Source of the DNA: Capitella teleta | Lineage: Eukaryota; Annelida; Polychaeta; Capitellidae | Direction of reading: 5' to 3' | Length of the DNA: 64,000 nt | Assembly: GCA_000328365.1 (NCBI GenBank) | Contig: KB291799.1 | Coordinates: forward strand, 185,207 to 249,206 | Part shown: positions 40,401-52,546 of the stretch, piece by piece | How positions within the stretch are numbered: position 1 is the first letter of the stretch | Layout of the letters: each line of letters starts with the position of its first letter | Notes under the pieces: model-generated | Database searches by the model: none | What the model was told of the DNA's origin: nothing | Seen by the model: the letters and a program-made list of their open reading frames with translations, nothing else | Translations under genes and position numbers: made by a program

Positions 40401-43400
40401 AAATTCCGGCGTGAGTAGGTTAATAACAGCGTCTGTTTTTTTTTTTTTTTGCGTTCTTTAGTGAGCCACTCATGCTGTTTGGATAAAGGTTTTTATGGGC
40501 TGTTCAACCAGATTCCTTCATCAGTTTATATCACCTTTCGAGGGTACTTAATTAAAGGAAAGTGTGTTTGATGCATTCAATGAATAAACCATAGATCATA
40601 GGCTACTGTTGTATCACCTGTCATCATTACAGCCACATTAGAGTGCCTCGCATATCGAAGTCAGCTTTTTAGTCCGTAATGCCAGCTCGGAGGTATTTGT
40701 ACGACTGAGACCTGTCGGATCCGTTGATCAATCATGAAGGTTATTGGTTGACCCGCGCGACCTTTCGAAGCCAAGAAACCGGTTTATCTCTTCCCGAGAT
40801 CTCCTTCGGGTTTTGTACCCCGCAGTTATTCATTGTTCCCACATTTCCCACAATGCACCAGCCATGACGTCATCGGCACTCATCGTCTGAGCGATAATAC
40901 ATCAAGCGGCAGGGGTTCACAGCTTCTTCTGGGATGGCTCGGAGCAAGAGCCATTAGACCGACGAAATCATTGCTTGCAAATTGTTAGCACCGCGAAGAC
41001 GAGCTTTCTTGTAAAGTTCGTGATGTTTGCAAGAAAAATACAGTATATCTTGGCAAGAAACGCCAGTTATCGGGTTATAAATAAAGGCAAAATATCCGTC
41101 GGCAATATGAAGTACTTTTTGTGTGACTACCTTTAAGATGAATGCAACAAGAGCAATAAATCCACGTGGCGTTCGATGCGTGTCTGGCAGATGGAGGTGG
41201 GAGCTCTCTTTTCTGGTCTGCATATGATAACACTGCTTCGTGATGCGTTTCACCATATGCTCAACCTCTCGGCTTTAGTTTGAACACGTGAAATTCCCTC
41301 AGAACCCTCGCCATGCAGGCTTTGGTGCCTGCGCTGTTATGATTGTTCATAGATGTTATCGTTGAGCTTCCTCCAATGTTTTAAGAAACGAAACGAGATA
41401 TGCGTTCGCGTAGACCCCTGGTCCGCCCGGTTGAATTCCACAGATACTGCTGCATGTGAACGAATTAAAAAAAAAAGAAGCTTTCATCTTTGATTTTTCT
41501 ATTTGCAGCATATGAATGACGCGCACACGAAGTTCGCAGAGGAGTGCGAGTATATCGTCACCCACACATACGGCCACCCGAAGGCAGGTGTCGAAGTTCT
41601 GTGGACAGCGCCGCCCCCGGGATCGGGATGCATCGAGTTTCGGTCAGTACAGGAGAAGGGTGCGCGGGGCCATCGAGTATTCAAGGCATCGCCCTCTCTG
41701 CGTAACCCCATTGAGGCTGCGTTGGCCAGAAACCTGGTTACACAAACGCCGAAACCGAGGAAATGTGAGTTTCCCGCGGGTCGTTTCGCCTGCTTCCGGT
41801 CGGAGTAACTAAGGAAACCGGAAGTCCCAACGGAGCGCGACTCTAGCCGTCGATCGGACGCCCGGACAAACGTCTCAAGCGGGGAGGGGGTGGTCCCTGG
41901 GAAAGGGTGTTCAATGCCCAAAAATATGACCCAATTTCCTGGGCTGTGAACAAACGACCTGACGACACGACATCGCATTTTGTTGTAATTACATAACATG
42001 ATTTGAAGGACCCTCACGCATAACATTACACGGCGAACGACGTGCTCTATCAGTCATAAAAAAAAATGGCAAGTCAGCAGATATGACCAGTGCCGCACGT
42101 GACAGCCGATCCATAAGACCATTCATCCTGTGGCACATATTACAATTTCATCCAATAAAGCGACGTCGGGATATTTGTTGCCCGATCAAATTGTCTATTC
42201 TTTCTGTCGCTAATTCCTCGCGGGCTTTCAGTTGCGGTGGGGGACAGCAACTCCGCTCCATATTATGGCCGCTGAATGGGAAATGAGTCCCTTTATTAAG
42301 GTTTTTATTTGCGACTCCGACAGCTCCGCATAATAGCAATATGTCATCGGAAACCCATCCGAGCCCCCAGAACGCGCTCCCTTCATTCGACGACCTAAGG
42401 CCAAGATTAAGTGACTTGTGTCTGCGCATAACAGCAAAGCAACCCCTGCAGCGACTCTTGAAGCAAACCCTTATAACGGCCACTCACAGATCACAATAGA
42501 AGAATGAATCTATAAATCGATGCTGTGTTTTGATCGCCGCCATCGAACGGAGATTGTTCACGCCTCGGAGGTCTTGATGAGGATGCAGCTGCTTTGATCT
42601 GCATTGGGAGATGTGCGCTTCAACGGGGTTTCTATGCGGACCCTGATTGCAGGTGTGGTGAGGAAGGGTTTCATGGCCGCGATGAGCGAATCCGTGCCGT
42701 TGCATTGAAACGGTCAATATACCGTCGCTTTCAGTGCTACGATCGCTTAACCGCGGATGGACTCGATTAGGAAAGCAAACTATCTTTCTCCGCCTTGCGT
42801 CAATAATATATAACAAGCATCGATTGGGAGGCGCTGGGTGGCGGCATTTCGGGGCTGCGTTTGATCGAGGAAGCCTCCAAGAGAGCAAGCATCCGGATGC
42901 GCTCTGCACACGCCTCTTGAATAGATTCAGACTCATCTTAAAACTAACAGCTTCTCTGCTGAGTAGCCTCGTCAGAGATCCGGCTCAGGTGGATGAAGGA
43001 TTCCCTGGATGAGATCCAGATGAGGCGAAGGTCGGGTGATTCCCATTATACTTGCTTTCTTTGAAGCAATAGAGACCTTTCAGCGCTGTTTGGCCTTTGC
43101 CAAACCCATTGCTCTCAGCAAATTGTGTCGGGGTGGCGTTGTTGCCTTGGTTGCCGTCCATCACGTCATGGCAGGCGTAGCAAGCATTTGCCCTACACAC
43201 CCCCAAGTAATTCCGCCTCGCGCGCCAATTACCAAGATCGGGTTTGAGTTGGCTGGGCCCTTAGACAGCTCCTGTGTCTTGATGAGTTTTGAATCAGCGC
43301 TGGCCTTTTGTTAGCGAAAGCCAACACCAGACCAACCCGTCTATTAACCTTTACTTCCCCCCTCTCTTGTTTACTTTTTCCCCCGCAAGACGTTGATTGA

Positions 43401-46400
43401 GGGCAAAGCCAATGAATGAACGACCTAGATCATCTTCCCGTCATAAAGCTGTCTGGCAGGAAGCTCATCTTGCCATTTTCTTGTTCTTTCACAGCGCTAC
43501 TGTCATCGAACATGGCGACATCTGGTACAAAGATGAGGGTGCACTCACCAAAGTCTTCTGCGAGGAGGGTAAGTACCGTGTGTTGAGGATGCAAGGGTTT
43601 CATCCAAGAACTGGGTTATACGAGTAATAAAATTTCTATCAGCTAGAGTTCTGGTGCGAATATATGTAATATTGTATAAAGAGTCGATCGAGGTTGCTAT
43701 TAAGCATGATTTGTGTAGCTCAGAAATTACCACTGAGGTTGACCGGTGTAACATCTAAACACTTGTAAACATCCATTAGAGGCCACATTGAGTGACATTG
43801 ATCATCGCGCTTGACCACCGCGCGTGTCCTGCGTTGACCATTTAGATGTCACCTGCGCTGCCCTAATGAAGACTGCAGGTGATCGGCACGTGAAAGAAAA
43901 TCCCTGATGAGCTGTCATTTTAGTGAATGCGTATATAATGCATAATGCGTGTTGTGTTTCGGAATAACGCCCTCCTATAAGCAAAATAAGCTGCCGTCGT
44001 CTTACATGATGTACGACTGGCCTGAAGTCATGAGGAAGCAATAAGCCCGACGGTTTCATATTCGCTCTCTTTTTCTCTTCGCTCGTAAATTATGCGCGTT
44101 CTCAAATAGCGAAGGATATCAAGCGTTACCTCAATGATGACAGCATGACTTAAGACGCTGATGCCTCATCTCGTACACCCGATACCATCCTCTATTCTTC
44201 CTCTTTTTTTTTTTTCTTGTTACCTCCCTCGCAAATTTTCACGCACACGTGGATTCAATTTAGAAGCGCTGTAATAATTACTTTCCACATTTACAAACTC
44301 TCAAATTGCAACAACAATCGCTATGGCCGCCGCTGCCGTCTGAGCACCGTGTCTTCCAAGTTTTGATGAACATGATGTTTCTCAAGCACTGAGAACAGCG
44401 TCGGAAAAAAACAAGGGAAGCGAGTAGAAAAATGTTAAGGTGGAAATTCGAGGCTTTTCCCACCTCAGCGAGTCCGTGTTTATTCGAGTATTGCTTTCGC
44501 CCAGAAAAAGAAGAGAGCATGTCAAAACACTCGTTACAAATGTTCATCAATATCAGTAGGCGCGGATAAAAAGAAACGCTTAAAAGCACCCAACGCCATT
44601 AGCACAAGCTTCACCTCTAATTAATTAGCAACACATGTTATCTCAGCAACCTGCAAACATCGATCATAATTCTGTTTTTGTGTGTGTGTTCTCTTTTCGC
44701 GCTTTGCTTCACGAATCGATGCAAGATCAATGCGTTTCTATTACTTTCTTATTCTCCGTCTTAGGTGGAACGACAGAGAACGCCAAAGCTTCTGATATGG
44801 TTGCTGATTGCTGTGCTTGCGGGACAGGAAAATATCAGATGACCTTCCATGGCACCTGGTCGCACAGGTCGCACCCTCAAGACTTCCCTACCCGTGAGGC
44901 AATATAAAAGACCGAGTCACAGACATATAACGATGTCCTCCTTCAGATAAACCCCTTTTGCACTGGTCAAATATCGTTGGTGCGTCGCATAGCAAAAACT
45001 ACAAGATTTGGGAATACGGTGGATACGCAACTGCCGGCATCAAGGAAGTCTGCGAATTCGGATACCCCAGAACCCTGGAAGAGGAAATGCGAGACCACGT
45101 GAGAATGGTTTCATAACAATAATTAATCTACACCATGATGGGTCACCTTGCCGGGAGAGGGCTTCATGTGGCCGTGGGCGGAAATCCTAGATGATCAAAT
45201 GGTCACCAGCGTTTGCTATTCCAGAGCCGCGATGTACGGACGGTGATCAAGACGCCGGGGATTTGGTGGAGTGACCAGCACGGTTTGGAGCAAACACGAT
45301 GGGCGAGGTTCAGTGTTGACCGCAAGAACCATCTGCTGACCATGCTGAGTATGGTCGGTCCCAGTCCAGACTGGTGTGTTGGTGAGTTCATGCAACTCCT
45401 GCCTTACCAGTATACTATTTATTATCTTCGCATACAGGTGTTTCCAGTCTTGATTTATGTATTCCTGGGAACTGCACGTGGGCTGGAGATCAGACCATCG
45501 AGTTATATCCATGGGATGCAGGAACCGACGTGGGTATCACGTACATGGTGAGTGACGACACAGTGAACTATGACGGTAATGAACGTGGATGATCCAGTCC
45601 CGGAACATGAAGAGCGACCCGCCCCAGAAGATCACGCGCATGAGCAACTCCGTCCCCAACAACCCCAACTCCCCATTCTACGGCCCTGAGCCGATGAAGC
45701 CACTCGCGTTGCTGAAGATCAGGAGGATTCATCCCAAGGAAGGAGAGTCCCTCGTCTGCAGTCCAGATGACATCATTGAGGAGGAAGAGGACGATGTGGA
45801 GCAATCACAAGCTGGGAATGGAGGCGTCGAGGGCGACATGGATGGCGACGGAGTGCTGTCTCCCATGGAGAAACAAAAGCTGATGATGATGAAGCAAGGT
45901 CTGTTACACAACTGACAACATGTATCCATGTGCTTACTTCTTATTCCTGCAGCTCAAATGGGCAAATGCGCAGTGACCGATTGGGCAGGTTGGTCGTCCT
46001 GTTCCGTGACGTGTGGCAGAGGGCAGCGCTTCCGCAAAAGGATGTTCATTAACCCGATGGTCGATGAAGACATGTGCGGCATTGAGCTAATGGAGAGCGA
46101 GAATTGCATTGGTCAGTAGGCGGTCATCTTGGTGGCTGAATCGTTCACAGCGGTGTTTTCATCAGGTGTGGAGAATGAGTGTGAGTCCCTGGATGAAGAG
46201 TGCGCCATGACCTCATGGTCGGACTGGTCACCGTGTTCTGTCACATGCGGGAAGGGCATCCGAGATCGCAGGCGGTACTACATGCGCAAGGAGGACATGA
46301 TGTCTGGGTTGTGCACCAGGCAGGCTGAGGAGCAGGAAATGTGCATAGGTGGAGCTATGGATTGTAACCAAGCAAACGATCTGAAGAACTTCAGTGGTGA

Positions 46401-48697
46401 GTTCTCAATAACTTTGCTCTCGGCAAGGAATTACACTGTGTTGTCCGTTTAGCCATCTGCAATATGCCAATGGAAGTTGGTCCATGTAGAGCTAGCTTCA
46501 CTCGTTGGTACTACGATACGAGCATGAATAAGTGTCTTCGGTTCTACTACGGCGGCTGTCGGGGAAACAACAATCGTTTCGATTCGGAGGATGACTGTTT
46601 GGACCGATGCATGCACCGCGGCTATGGAGGTTGGTGGCCAGGCTTTGTGTGTAGCTCTCCATAAGTATACCACTTCTGTTGATCAGCGGGGCATGTTGAA
46701 GTGCCTGTCACAACACCATACACAACAACCACACAACGACGCAGAAAGAACGACAGGAATCGAGATGAAGATGAAGATGAAGACGCTGAGGGGGTCGACT
46801 GCGTGCTCTCACCCTGGTCAGGGTGGACGGAATGCTCAACAACGTGCGGGAAATCATACAAATATAAAACAAGAATGGTCAAACGAGAACCAGAACATGG
46901 AGGCAAGAAATGCCCAAAGAAACTGGAGAAGAGGAAAAAGTGCGATGTTCCTAAATGTCGTGAGTACATCTTTTGATTCTGCTGATTAGGGCAGTTAAAT
47001 ACATGGAACTTGAAGATGGGACAAAAGTTGACTGTCAGTTGACTCCGTGGTCCAAGTGGTCAGCCTGTTCTACATCTTGTGGTCAGGGATATCGCTACAA
47101 GCGAAGGACCATCTTGCAGCAGCCGAGCTCACATGGCAGAGCATGTCCCTCGAAATTAGAGAGAAAAAGAGAGTGCGATCTGCCCGCGTGCAGTGAGTTT
47201 CCCTGGCTCTAGTTCATTTGCTGTCCGTTTGTGGTTATCTGATCGGACAGTCGTAGATCTCGGCTCGTTTGTGTCCTCCCCCCCACCCCTGCTTTGCTTG
47301 TGTTGTTTTGTTTTTAGCTGAAGATAGCTATTACATGGACGAGGGTAATTCCGAGCAAAATCCGTCACATTATATATGTATATTTCTGATATACATGTAT
47401 TCGTTGTCATTATATTCGTTATGAGATAAGGATGGAATCATCACACCTTGCATGATCGTTAGTGAAGGGTCGATGAAATGCATGCTATCGTGTCGTTCTC
47501 CGTTTTCTCGATTCAATTCATCGATTTATTTTCCATGTCTCGATTCTTCTCTGAGTGATCATCTCTTTCGTTTACAGCCATGGACTGCCAGATGTCTGCA
47601 TGGGGTGAGTGGACACCATGCGCCAAGACGTGCGGCCAAGAAAGTATTCAGGAGAGATCCAGAAAAATTATATCTCAATCACGGCGAGGGGGGCAAGCGT
47701 GTGGTAAGCGGATAGAACGCCGCTACTGTGACCTGCCTCCTTGCCCATCTGGGAACCAGGTCAGTCCTCATCAGAGCTTATTATGTAACTCTATCAATGG
47801 ATGTGTTTCTCAATTTGCTTGCCCCTCAAAAACAAAACAAAACCAACACTGGACAGGAGGTTGTCATTGATCAATGCGCTTATGTTGTGCTTCCCATTAA
47901 ATATCATAACACAATTTCCAAAACGATTCATCACCTGCGAAAAAGTAATTCTTCATGATGCAGAGTATTTATTCGAGGCGTTTCATTCAGACATGTCAAA
48001 TCAGTTGACTGATAGACCCTAAAAAAAAAAACAAAAAAAAAAAACTCCACGACGACGTGTGGTATCATAAGTATATTATAAGCTTCAAGGGCAGCTTGCC
48101 CAAATGGCTGTAGTGACTCCATGAGGCGTAAAATTGAAGACTCGCTGTCTGTACGTAGGTTATAATTGTAGCATGCTTCACATGTGGTAATATGTATAAA
48201 GTGTTTGGATACAGGTAAACAGTAAATATTTGTATTATGTATACATATGTAATTCTCGGATCGTCAGCGTTTCAATCGTATAAATGCCACGTGTGACTCT
48301 TCAGAGTCGAGTCCTAAATTTGAACATGTCTGAAGGAATTCCACGTGTCACTAACATCACAGACACCTCGTTTACACGTGTTTGAAAAAACTTGCATTTC
48401 GTAGCCTATATACACCAGTGCATGTCACTCACTCGGCCCCGGTATCACATTATTATGTCTAAAACACTTTTCGCTGTACTCGACATTCGCACTTACGCCA
48501 TCTCACTTTTAAAAACAATCTGTCAGCTATTTTGTGTTTCAACTTTTTTTCTGAGACTGAAATTCTTACTTGTCAGCAGAAAACATACTTGTTTTGTACT
48601 TGAGGTTTTTCTGTCAGTATTTCCATTTTCCTCTCCCTTCTTTTCCCAGAACCGACGAAAGAGGGGCAGGCGCCATAGATCACGTGACCCATCGTAG
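25460..48697 (+). CDS. SPON1: F-spondin (spondin-1) with a Kunitz domain
   Basis: 16 exons, 873 aa (human 807): 25460-25649, 32054-32160, 41509-41642, 43495-43568, 44765-44893, 44947-45098, 45225-45381, 45438-45547, 45598-45898, 45953-46111, 46166-46396, 46453-46629, 46687-46959, 46995-47192, 47578-47759, 48650-48697. This is a secreted matrix glycoprotein; spondins guide axons and cell attachment. Order: signal peptide 1-19 (cut after TIQA), Reeler to about 170, Spondin_N about 170-400 (CCACGTGKYQMTFHG, HWSNIVGASHSKNY, MVGPSPDW), acidic linker, TSR1 and TSR2, Kunitz 582-640, TSR3-5, short basic tail NRRKRGRRHRSRDPS. TSRs show WxxW and CSVTCG motifs. The Kunitz cysteine spacing is canonical (8-15-7-12-3) with Arg-Ala after the second Cys, as in trypsin-type inhibitors. 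The sixth TSR of vertebrates is absent. Introns 1-4 are long, most others 35-126 bases, the last 890. The 35-base intron (46960-46994) is chosen because it alone keeps frame. Confidence 0.94.
25650..32053 (+). other. F-spondin intron 1 (6.4 kb)
   Basis: No nested gene seen on either strand; the open frames lack recognisable content. Mostly unique sequence with a short very GC-rich patch at 29605-29700. Candidate home for cis-regulatory elements, by inference from its size in a genome of 50-base introns. Confidence 0.55.
29605..29700. other. CpG-rich patch in F-spondin intron 1
   Basis: About 95 bases dominated by C and G with many CpG (CCGCCGCGTCCGCCG, GGGGGCCGCGCGGGG), bordered by AT-rich DNA. 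Possible internal promoter or enhancer core; no coding signal. Confidence 0.4.
32161..41508 (+). other. F-spondin intron 2 (9.3 kb)
   Basis: The largest intron. I see no exon chain, RNA gene or recognisable transposon in it. T- and A-runs occur at 36112-36122 and 40438-40450. Frames of about 100 codons here are shadows without family motifs. Confidence 0.5.
41643..43494 (+). other. F-spondin intron 3 (1.9 kb)
   Basis: Contains long open stretches on both strands continuing from exon 3 (to 41805 on +), but splicing at CG|GTCAGT gives the family sequence across the junction (IEFR then ATVIEHGDIWYKDEG), so they are read-through frames. Nothing else found. Confidence 0.6.
43569..44764 (+). other. 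F-spondin intron 4 (1.2 kb)
   Basis: No gene seen. Contains a pyrimidine-rich run near 44195-44216. Confidence 0.6.
47760..48649 (+). other. F-spondin last intron (890 bases)
   Basis: AT-rich, with A-runs at 48021-48044. If this intron were retained the protein would end within about 40 residues of TSR5 rather than with the basic tail. Confidence 0.5.
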
Positions 48698-49326
48698 AAT
48701 CACGTGACTCAACATGAAGAGAGAAATAACGATTCCTTGTTGTATAAACCTAAATCATACACTTTCTCAAAAGAAAGTGAAATCACTTCATAAAATTGTT
48801 GTACAGAGAGAGAATGAGGGAACGGAAGCGTGGATGTGGCGAGAAGATATTCGATTTTCTTATCTCAAATCTATATTTTGGGTCCTAGACCCTATTTTTT
48901 ACAGTCTGAATTCCATTGTTCTTTTCCCTATTTTTTTTTCTTTCTTTTTTTTTCTCCAGTTTTTTTTTTTTCTTCTTCTTCATCACATCAGCAAGCTCTT
49001 TAGCTATCTTGATCATATGTTCTACAATATTGCAAGGGAATGGTTTACTTACGGTGTTTCTAGTCAAATGCTGGAATTAAATATTGTGGTTTTCTAATCT
49101 GAGATAGTCATTAAGGCTACAAACACTTGATGCATTATGGCGAAAATTAACTGTGCATCAAAATGCGTGCAAAACTTAAACATGTATGTTCATCATTTAG
49201 TTGGAGCCATTTTTTTTTTTGCCACGTCCTAATGCAATAACAACGAAATTGTTTCTTAAAATTAAGAAATTTATACAACGTCCATTTTTTTTCTTCAACT
49301 TGCTTGATTAAAAAATATTTATTCAA

Positions 49327-49332
49327 AATAAA
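49327..49332 (+). promoter_or_regulatory. Candidate F-spondin polyadenylation signal
   Basis: AATAAA about 630 bases after the stop, overlapping a second AATAAA six bases on. Another hexamer lies near 49558. Confidence 0.35.
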
Positions 49333-49772
49333 AATAAAAATGAATTAAAATTATACTGTTTGCTATTGACTAAAAAGAAAAAAGTATGTTTGTTATAATG
49401 CGTTTTGCTATGTGATATCTGCTTATACAGCTTTGTACAAAATTGTTGATATGTAAATATATGTATATATGATGTATATATGAGTGTATGTCACTTTTCA
49501 CTTATGCAATCATCGGATACTACACCCTACTACACCTGGTGCTGTTAACTCGGTTCAAAATAAAATGGACGAATTTTCAGTGTCACTCGAGTTAGTCTCG
49601 TCAATTTTCCCAACAGCTGATCGAGAAGAACAGTGGTCCAGGCACTTGAGAGTTCGTTTGAATAATCCCATCACTTGTCTGGTTTATGTGCAAGTTAAGC
49701 GGCCTGGACGGACCGGTCTGCTTTGTGAAATGCTGCATGCACGTGTCTCCTCCCAATCCACCAGAGTGTTTG

Positions 49773-49822
49773 GTGTGAGTGTGTGTGTGTGTGTGTGTGA
49801 GTGTGTGAGTCTGTGTGTTGTG
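49773..49822. repeat. (GT)n microsatellite
   Basis: Imperfect GT repeat of about 50 bases with GA interruptions. It explains the Thr/His-rich antisense frames here. Confidence 0.9.
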
Positions 49823-51261
49823 GTAATTGATGAGGTATGGTAAACTCCTTTTTGATAGAGGGCCAATAATTACGCAAGAATAAATGTAAATACATGAGTA
49901 CATGTAAATCCATACGACGCAGCATGGCGAAAAAAGAAGGAAAAAAAAAAAAAAAAGGTTAAAAGCGAGAATTCCAAGTAGATAACTATTCCTACGCAAA
50001 GATAAATAATTTAGTGCATAGAATTATGGATAGGCAAGTTTTGGGCAAGAGAGAAGAATACTTCTCATGTTATTATGTGTGTCAGTTAAAAGATGCCGCA
50101 AACTATCGTACAATATTATGTCAAAGAAGGTATACTCATGCTAAGTATTTCAGATTATTTAGTACTTTTTACGAATCAAATAGGCTATACAAGTACGTTC
50201 ATTAAACCTCGTTAATTTTCATCGTGTCACCGAATGCATGCCAATGGGAGTTGCTCTTTTTAACCTTACGAAATACGAATGTACGGCTGAGTCAATTGCT
50301 ATCAGATCCTCAGTGCATAATTGATAAGAGAAGTCTTAGGATGCGCATAGTACATTCATGTATAAGTACATGCCAAGTTTTAATAGGCATTTTTTGCCTG
50401 TATATTTCAGCATTATATATTATGTGCACATCGGCTGCCAGATACATGTATATCCAACGAGTCCCCAGGGAGTGTTTTTGTGTGGATTTCCATCGAAAAT
50501 ATCGTACCACTCAGCGAACGTACGCGGTACGTTTGGTCTGAACAGTCGGTGATCATGAAGTACTAGTATCTCGGAAGAGACGTTATGTTTTTACCCTCGA
50601 TGGTCACATTCAAATTCATAACGTTCCTTACTTGTGTCTGCTGACACATATTTGATTTGATTCTGGTCTCGTGAAAATAAGTTCCTCTATGTTTTAGAAC
50701 ACTAGTATAAGATCAGATCCTTGGTTTGTCCTTTATGAAAGTGGATGAAGCCGTTCAGATGATATTTTAACAAACCGACGACCCTTTGCACGCTAAGCGA
50801 GCTCGCTAACACTACTCTATTGCGGCCCCAGATACACATATAATTGCTCATTGAACGCGGAGGGACACATTTTAGTGGAAACAATTGGAAGAGAGCTAAA
50901 ATTTGTGCTGAATATGGACTTAGGGTAGTCATACATGTGATTTATAATTAGTATTAATTGTGTTTGTTTCACATTACAAAATGTTTATGCGCAAAATCAT
51001 AACGTTCTTTTTATGTGCGGACGAATAGTCTGTGACTATTTTCCCCGATTCAGACTTACAATCAAGACATTTCGACCCATCCGTCAATTAGTTAAATTTG
51101 TGGATGTGAGTGAATTTTATTCCAGTTTCTAGGCTCGATCAAATTCTTGCATGTAACTGGCACCCTCTTGAAAATACAGATCGAGAATATATTATTTGCC
51201 TTTGAGCACGTTTGTGAAATGTCACGTATCGCGGCGGTTAGCTGACATTCTACAGAGAGCT

Positions 51262-51387
51262 TAGCTCCCCGAGCCGTAGCGAGGTGTGTGGTACTGGTAG
51301 CTCCCCAAGCCGTAGCGTAGTGCACTACTCCGCTACCCTTGGGGAGCTAGGTGTGTGGGAACTACTCCGCTACCCTTGGGGAGCTAC
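51262..51387. repeat. Palindromic array of four 19-20-base units
   Basis: Two direct units TAGCTCCCC(G/A)AGCCGTAGCG at 51262-51281 and 51298-51317 are followed by two inverted units CGCTACCCTTGGGGAGCTA at 51331-51349 and 51369-51387. The inner pair folds into a long hairpin centred on GTGCAC near 51322. Looks like a foldback element or hairpin minisatellite. Confidence 0.75.
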
Positions 51388-51445
51388 AGCGAGCTCTATG
51401 CATGGGACAAGTTAATTAGAACCTTGCTGAATTTGTGTCAGCAGA

Positions 51446-51622
51446 CACAACAAATAATAAATAATAATAATAAATTTATTTTTATGAAGCGTAAAATCCA
51501 TAAAAATGCCCTAAACGCTCTTTAGTCTTTACATAAAAAACAATGATGACATAGATAAAAATGAAATTAATGAAGCAAAATTGAGCGCTGCAGGTTGCAT
51601 AGCCGTGCCACTCTTTTCGGCT
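51446..51622. repeat. Dispersed repeat, AATAATAAATTTATT-type
   Basis: A run of AAT units leads into AAATTTATTTTTATGAAGCG, and CGCTCTTTA follows about 30 bases on. Retroposon ends in many aquatic animals have a similar (AAT)n-AAATTTAT-AGCGC layout. The assignment is by resemblance only; the element runs into the assembly gap. Confidence 0.35.
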
Positions 51623-51672
51623 NNNNNNNNNNNNNNNNNNNNNNNNNNNNNNNNNNNNNNNNNNNNNNNNNN
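51623..51672. other. Assembly gap (50 N)
   Basis: Fifty Ns, a conventional placeholder length. The sequences flanking it share TTGAG(C)G(C/T)TGCAGGTTGCA (51581-51599 and 51678-51696), so the gap sits in a tandem or collapsed repeat and its true size is unknown. Confidence 0.98.
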
Positions 51673-51929
51673 GCAATTGAGCGTTGCAGGTTGCAGGTCA
51701 TATGCGTGTGACTGGGGTTTTACGGCTCCACCCAAACCAATCGGATGATATGGGCGCCAGAACAGAAGGCCTGGGACTGGGGTTTCCCACTACTCTTATC
51801 GATAAATCCCAAGGGTTCTTTATCCTGCATACCACCATAGACAGTAGTACACAGCGCCCGGCCTTGTTACGCAGTTAGGCAGCACTGCAGAGTCACTGAA
51901 GAATCACAATTGTAATTCACAATCATAAC

Positions 51930-51990
51930 GCCCGTGGCCTGATCGGGTCTCGAACCCGGGACCTCGACCCCCACGGTCAGCATAGGATTG
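51930..51990 (-). repeat. tRNA-like B-box segment, probable SINE remnant
   Basis: On the minus strand GGTTCGAGACC (complement of 51946-51956) matches the RNA polymerase III B box, flanked by a CGGG/CCCG stem as in a T-arm. I could not find a matching A box or a full cloverleaf, so a tRNA-derived SINE fragment is likelier than a tRNA gene. Confidence 0.4.
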
Positions 51991-52546
51991 CTCGTGCTCG
52001 TGCATCGTGTCCAGAAGAAAGGACCAATGAAGTGATGATGGTGATTATGATGTTCATGTTTAAAAATAATGTTTTTGAAGTTTATGAAACGGCCTAAACC
52101 TCTTGAACTTGAGTCAAGCATGAGAGTGTAATTGAGTGGGACATCATAGGATTTGGAAATCGTCCAATCTCAAAATTACCACACAAATACCACATGTAAA
52201 GAGTAGTGAATGTTTGTGTTAACTAATGGTATCATAATACGGATGACACAGCAACAATTGCCAGGCCACTTCAAGCCGCTGCTAGCCGCCGATTTCAATG
52301 CTGAGCCGATATCTCTGATTGGTGGAGCGGCTTAAGCAGCGAGCCGGTCATTTTTACTGCAGCCAACCGATTCTGGCTAATTACAATCTACTCCAGGGTC
52401 CAGACTGAAGCTTGTCAGAGCATTTGAACTCGGATACCGCTGGGTTTATACCTAAAGCAGCAAGTCAGCACCATCTCCCTCATATATCAGAATTGTCACA
52501 TGGTGTTATTATCTGATTGGTAATTTGTACAGGCTCCACCAAAGAC

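Larger units (their letters stand above)
48698..52546. other. Repeat-rich spacer between F-spondin and RTN4IP1
   Basis: No protein-coding gene found. Holds the F-spondin 3' UTR, a GT microsatellite, a palindromic array (51262-51387), a dispersed-repeat edge, an assembly gap and a tRNA-like B-box segment (separate entries). Confidence 0.55.

Noticed and set aside
41499-42026. 175-codon minus-strand frame overlapping F-spondin exon 3
   Set aside because: Antisense shadow of the exon and its GC-rich flank; no motif, and the plus strand gives clear Reeler-domain similarity.
51941-51960. tRNA gene on the minus strand
   Set aside because: A good B box and T-arm, but no A box, acceptor stem or anticodon arm could be assembled.
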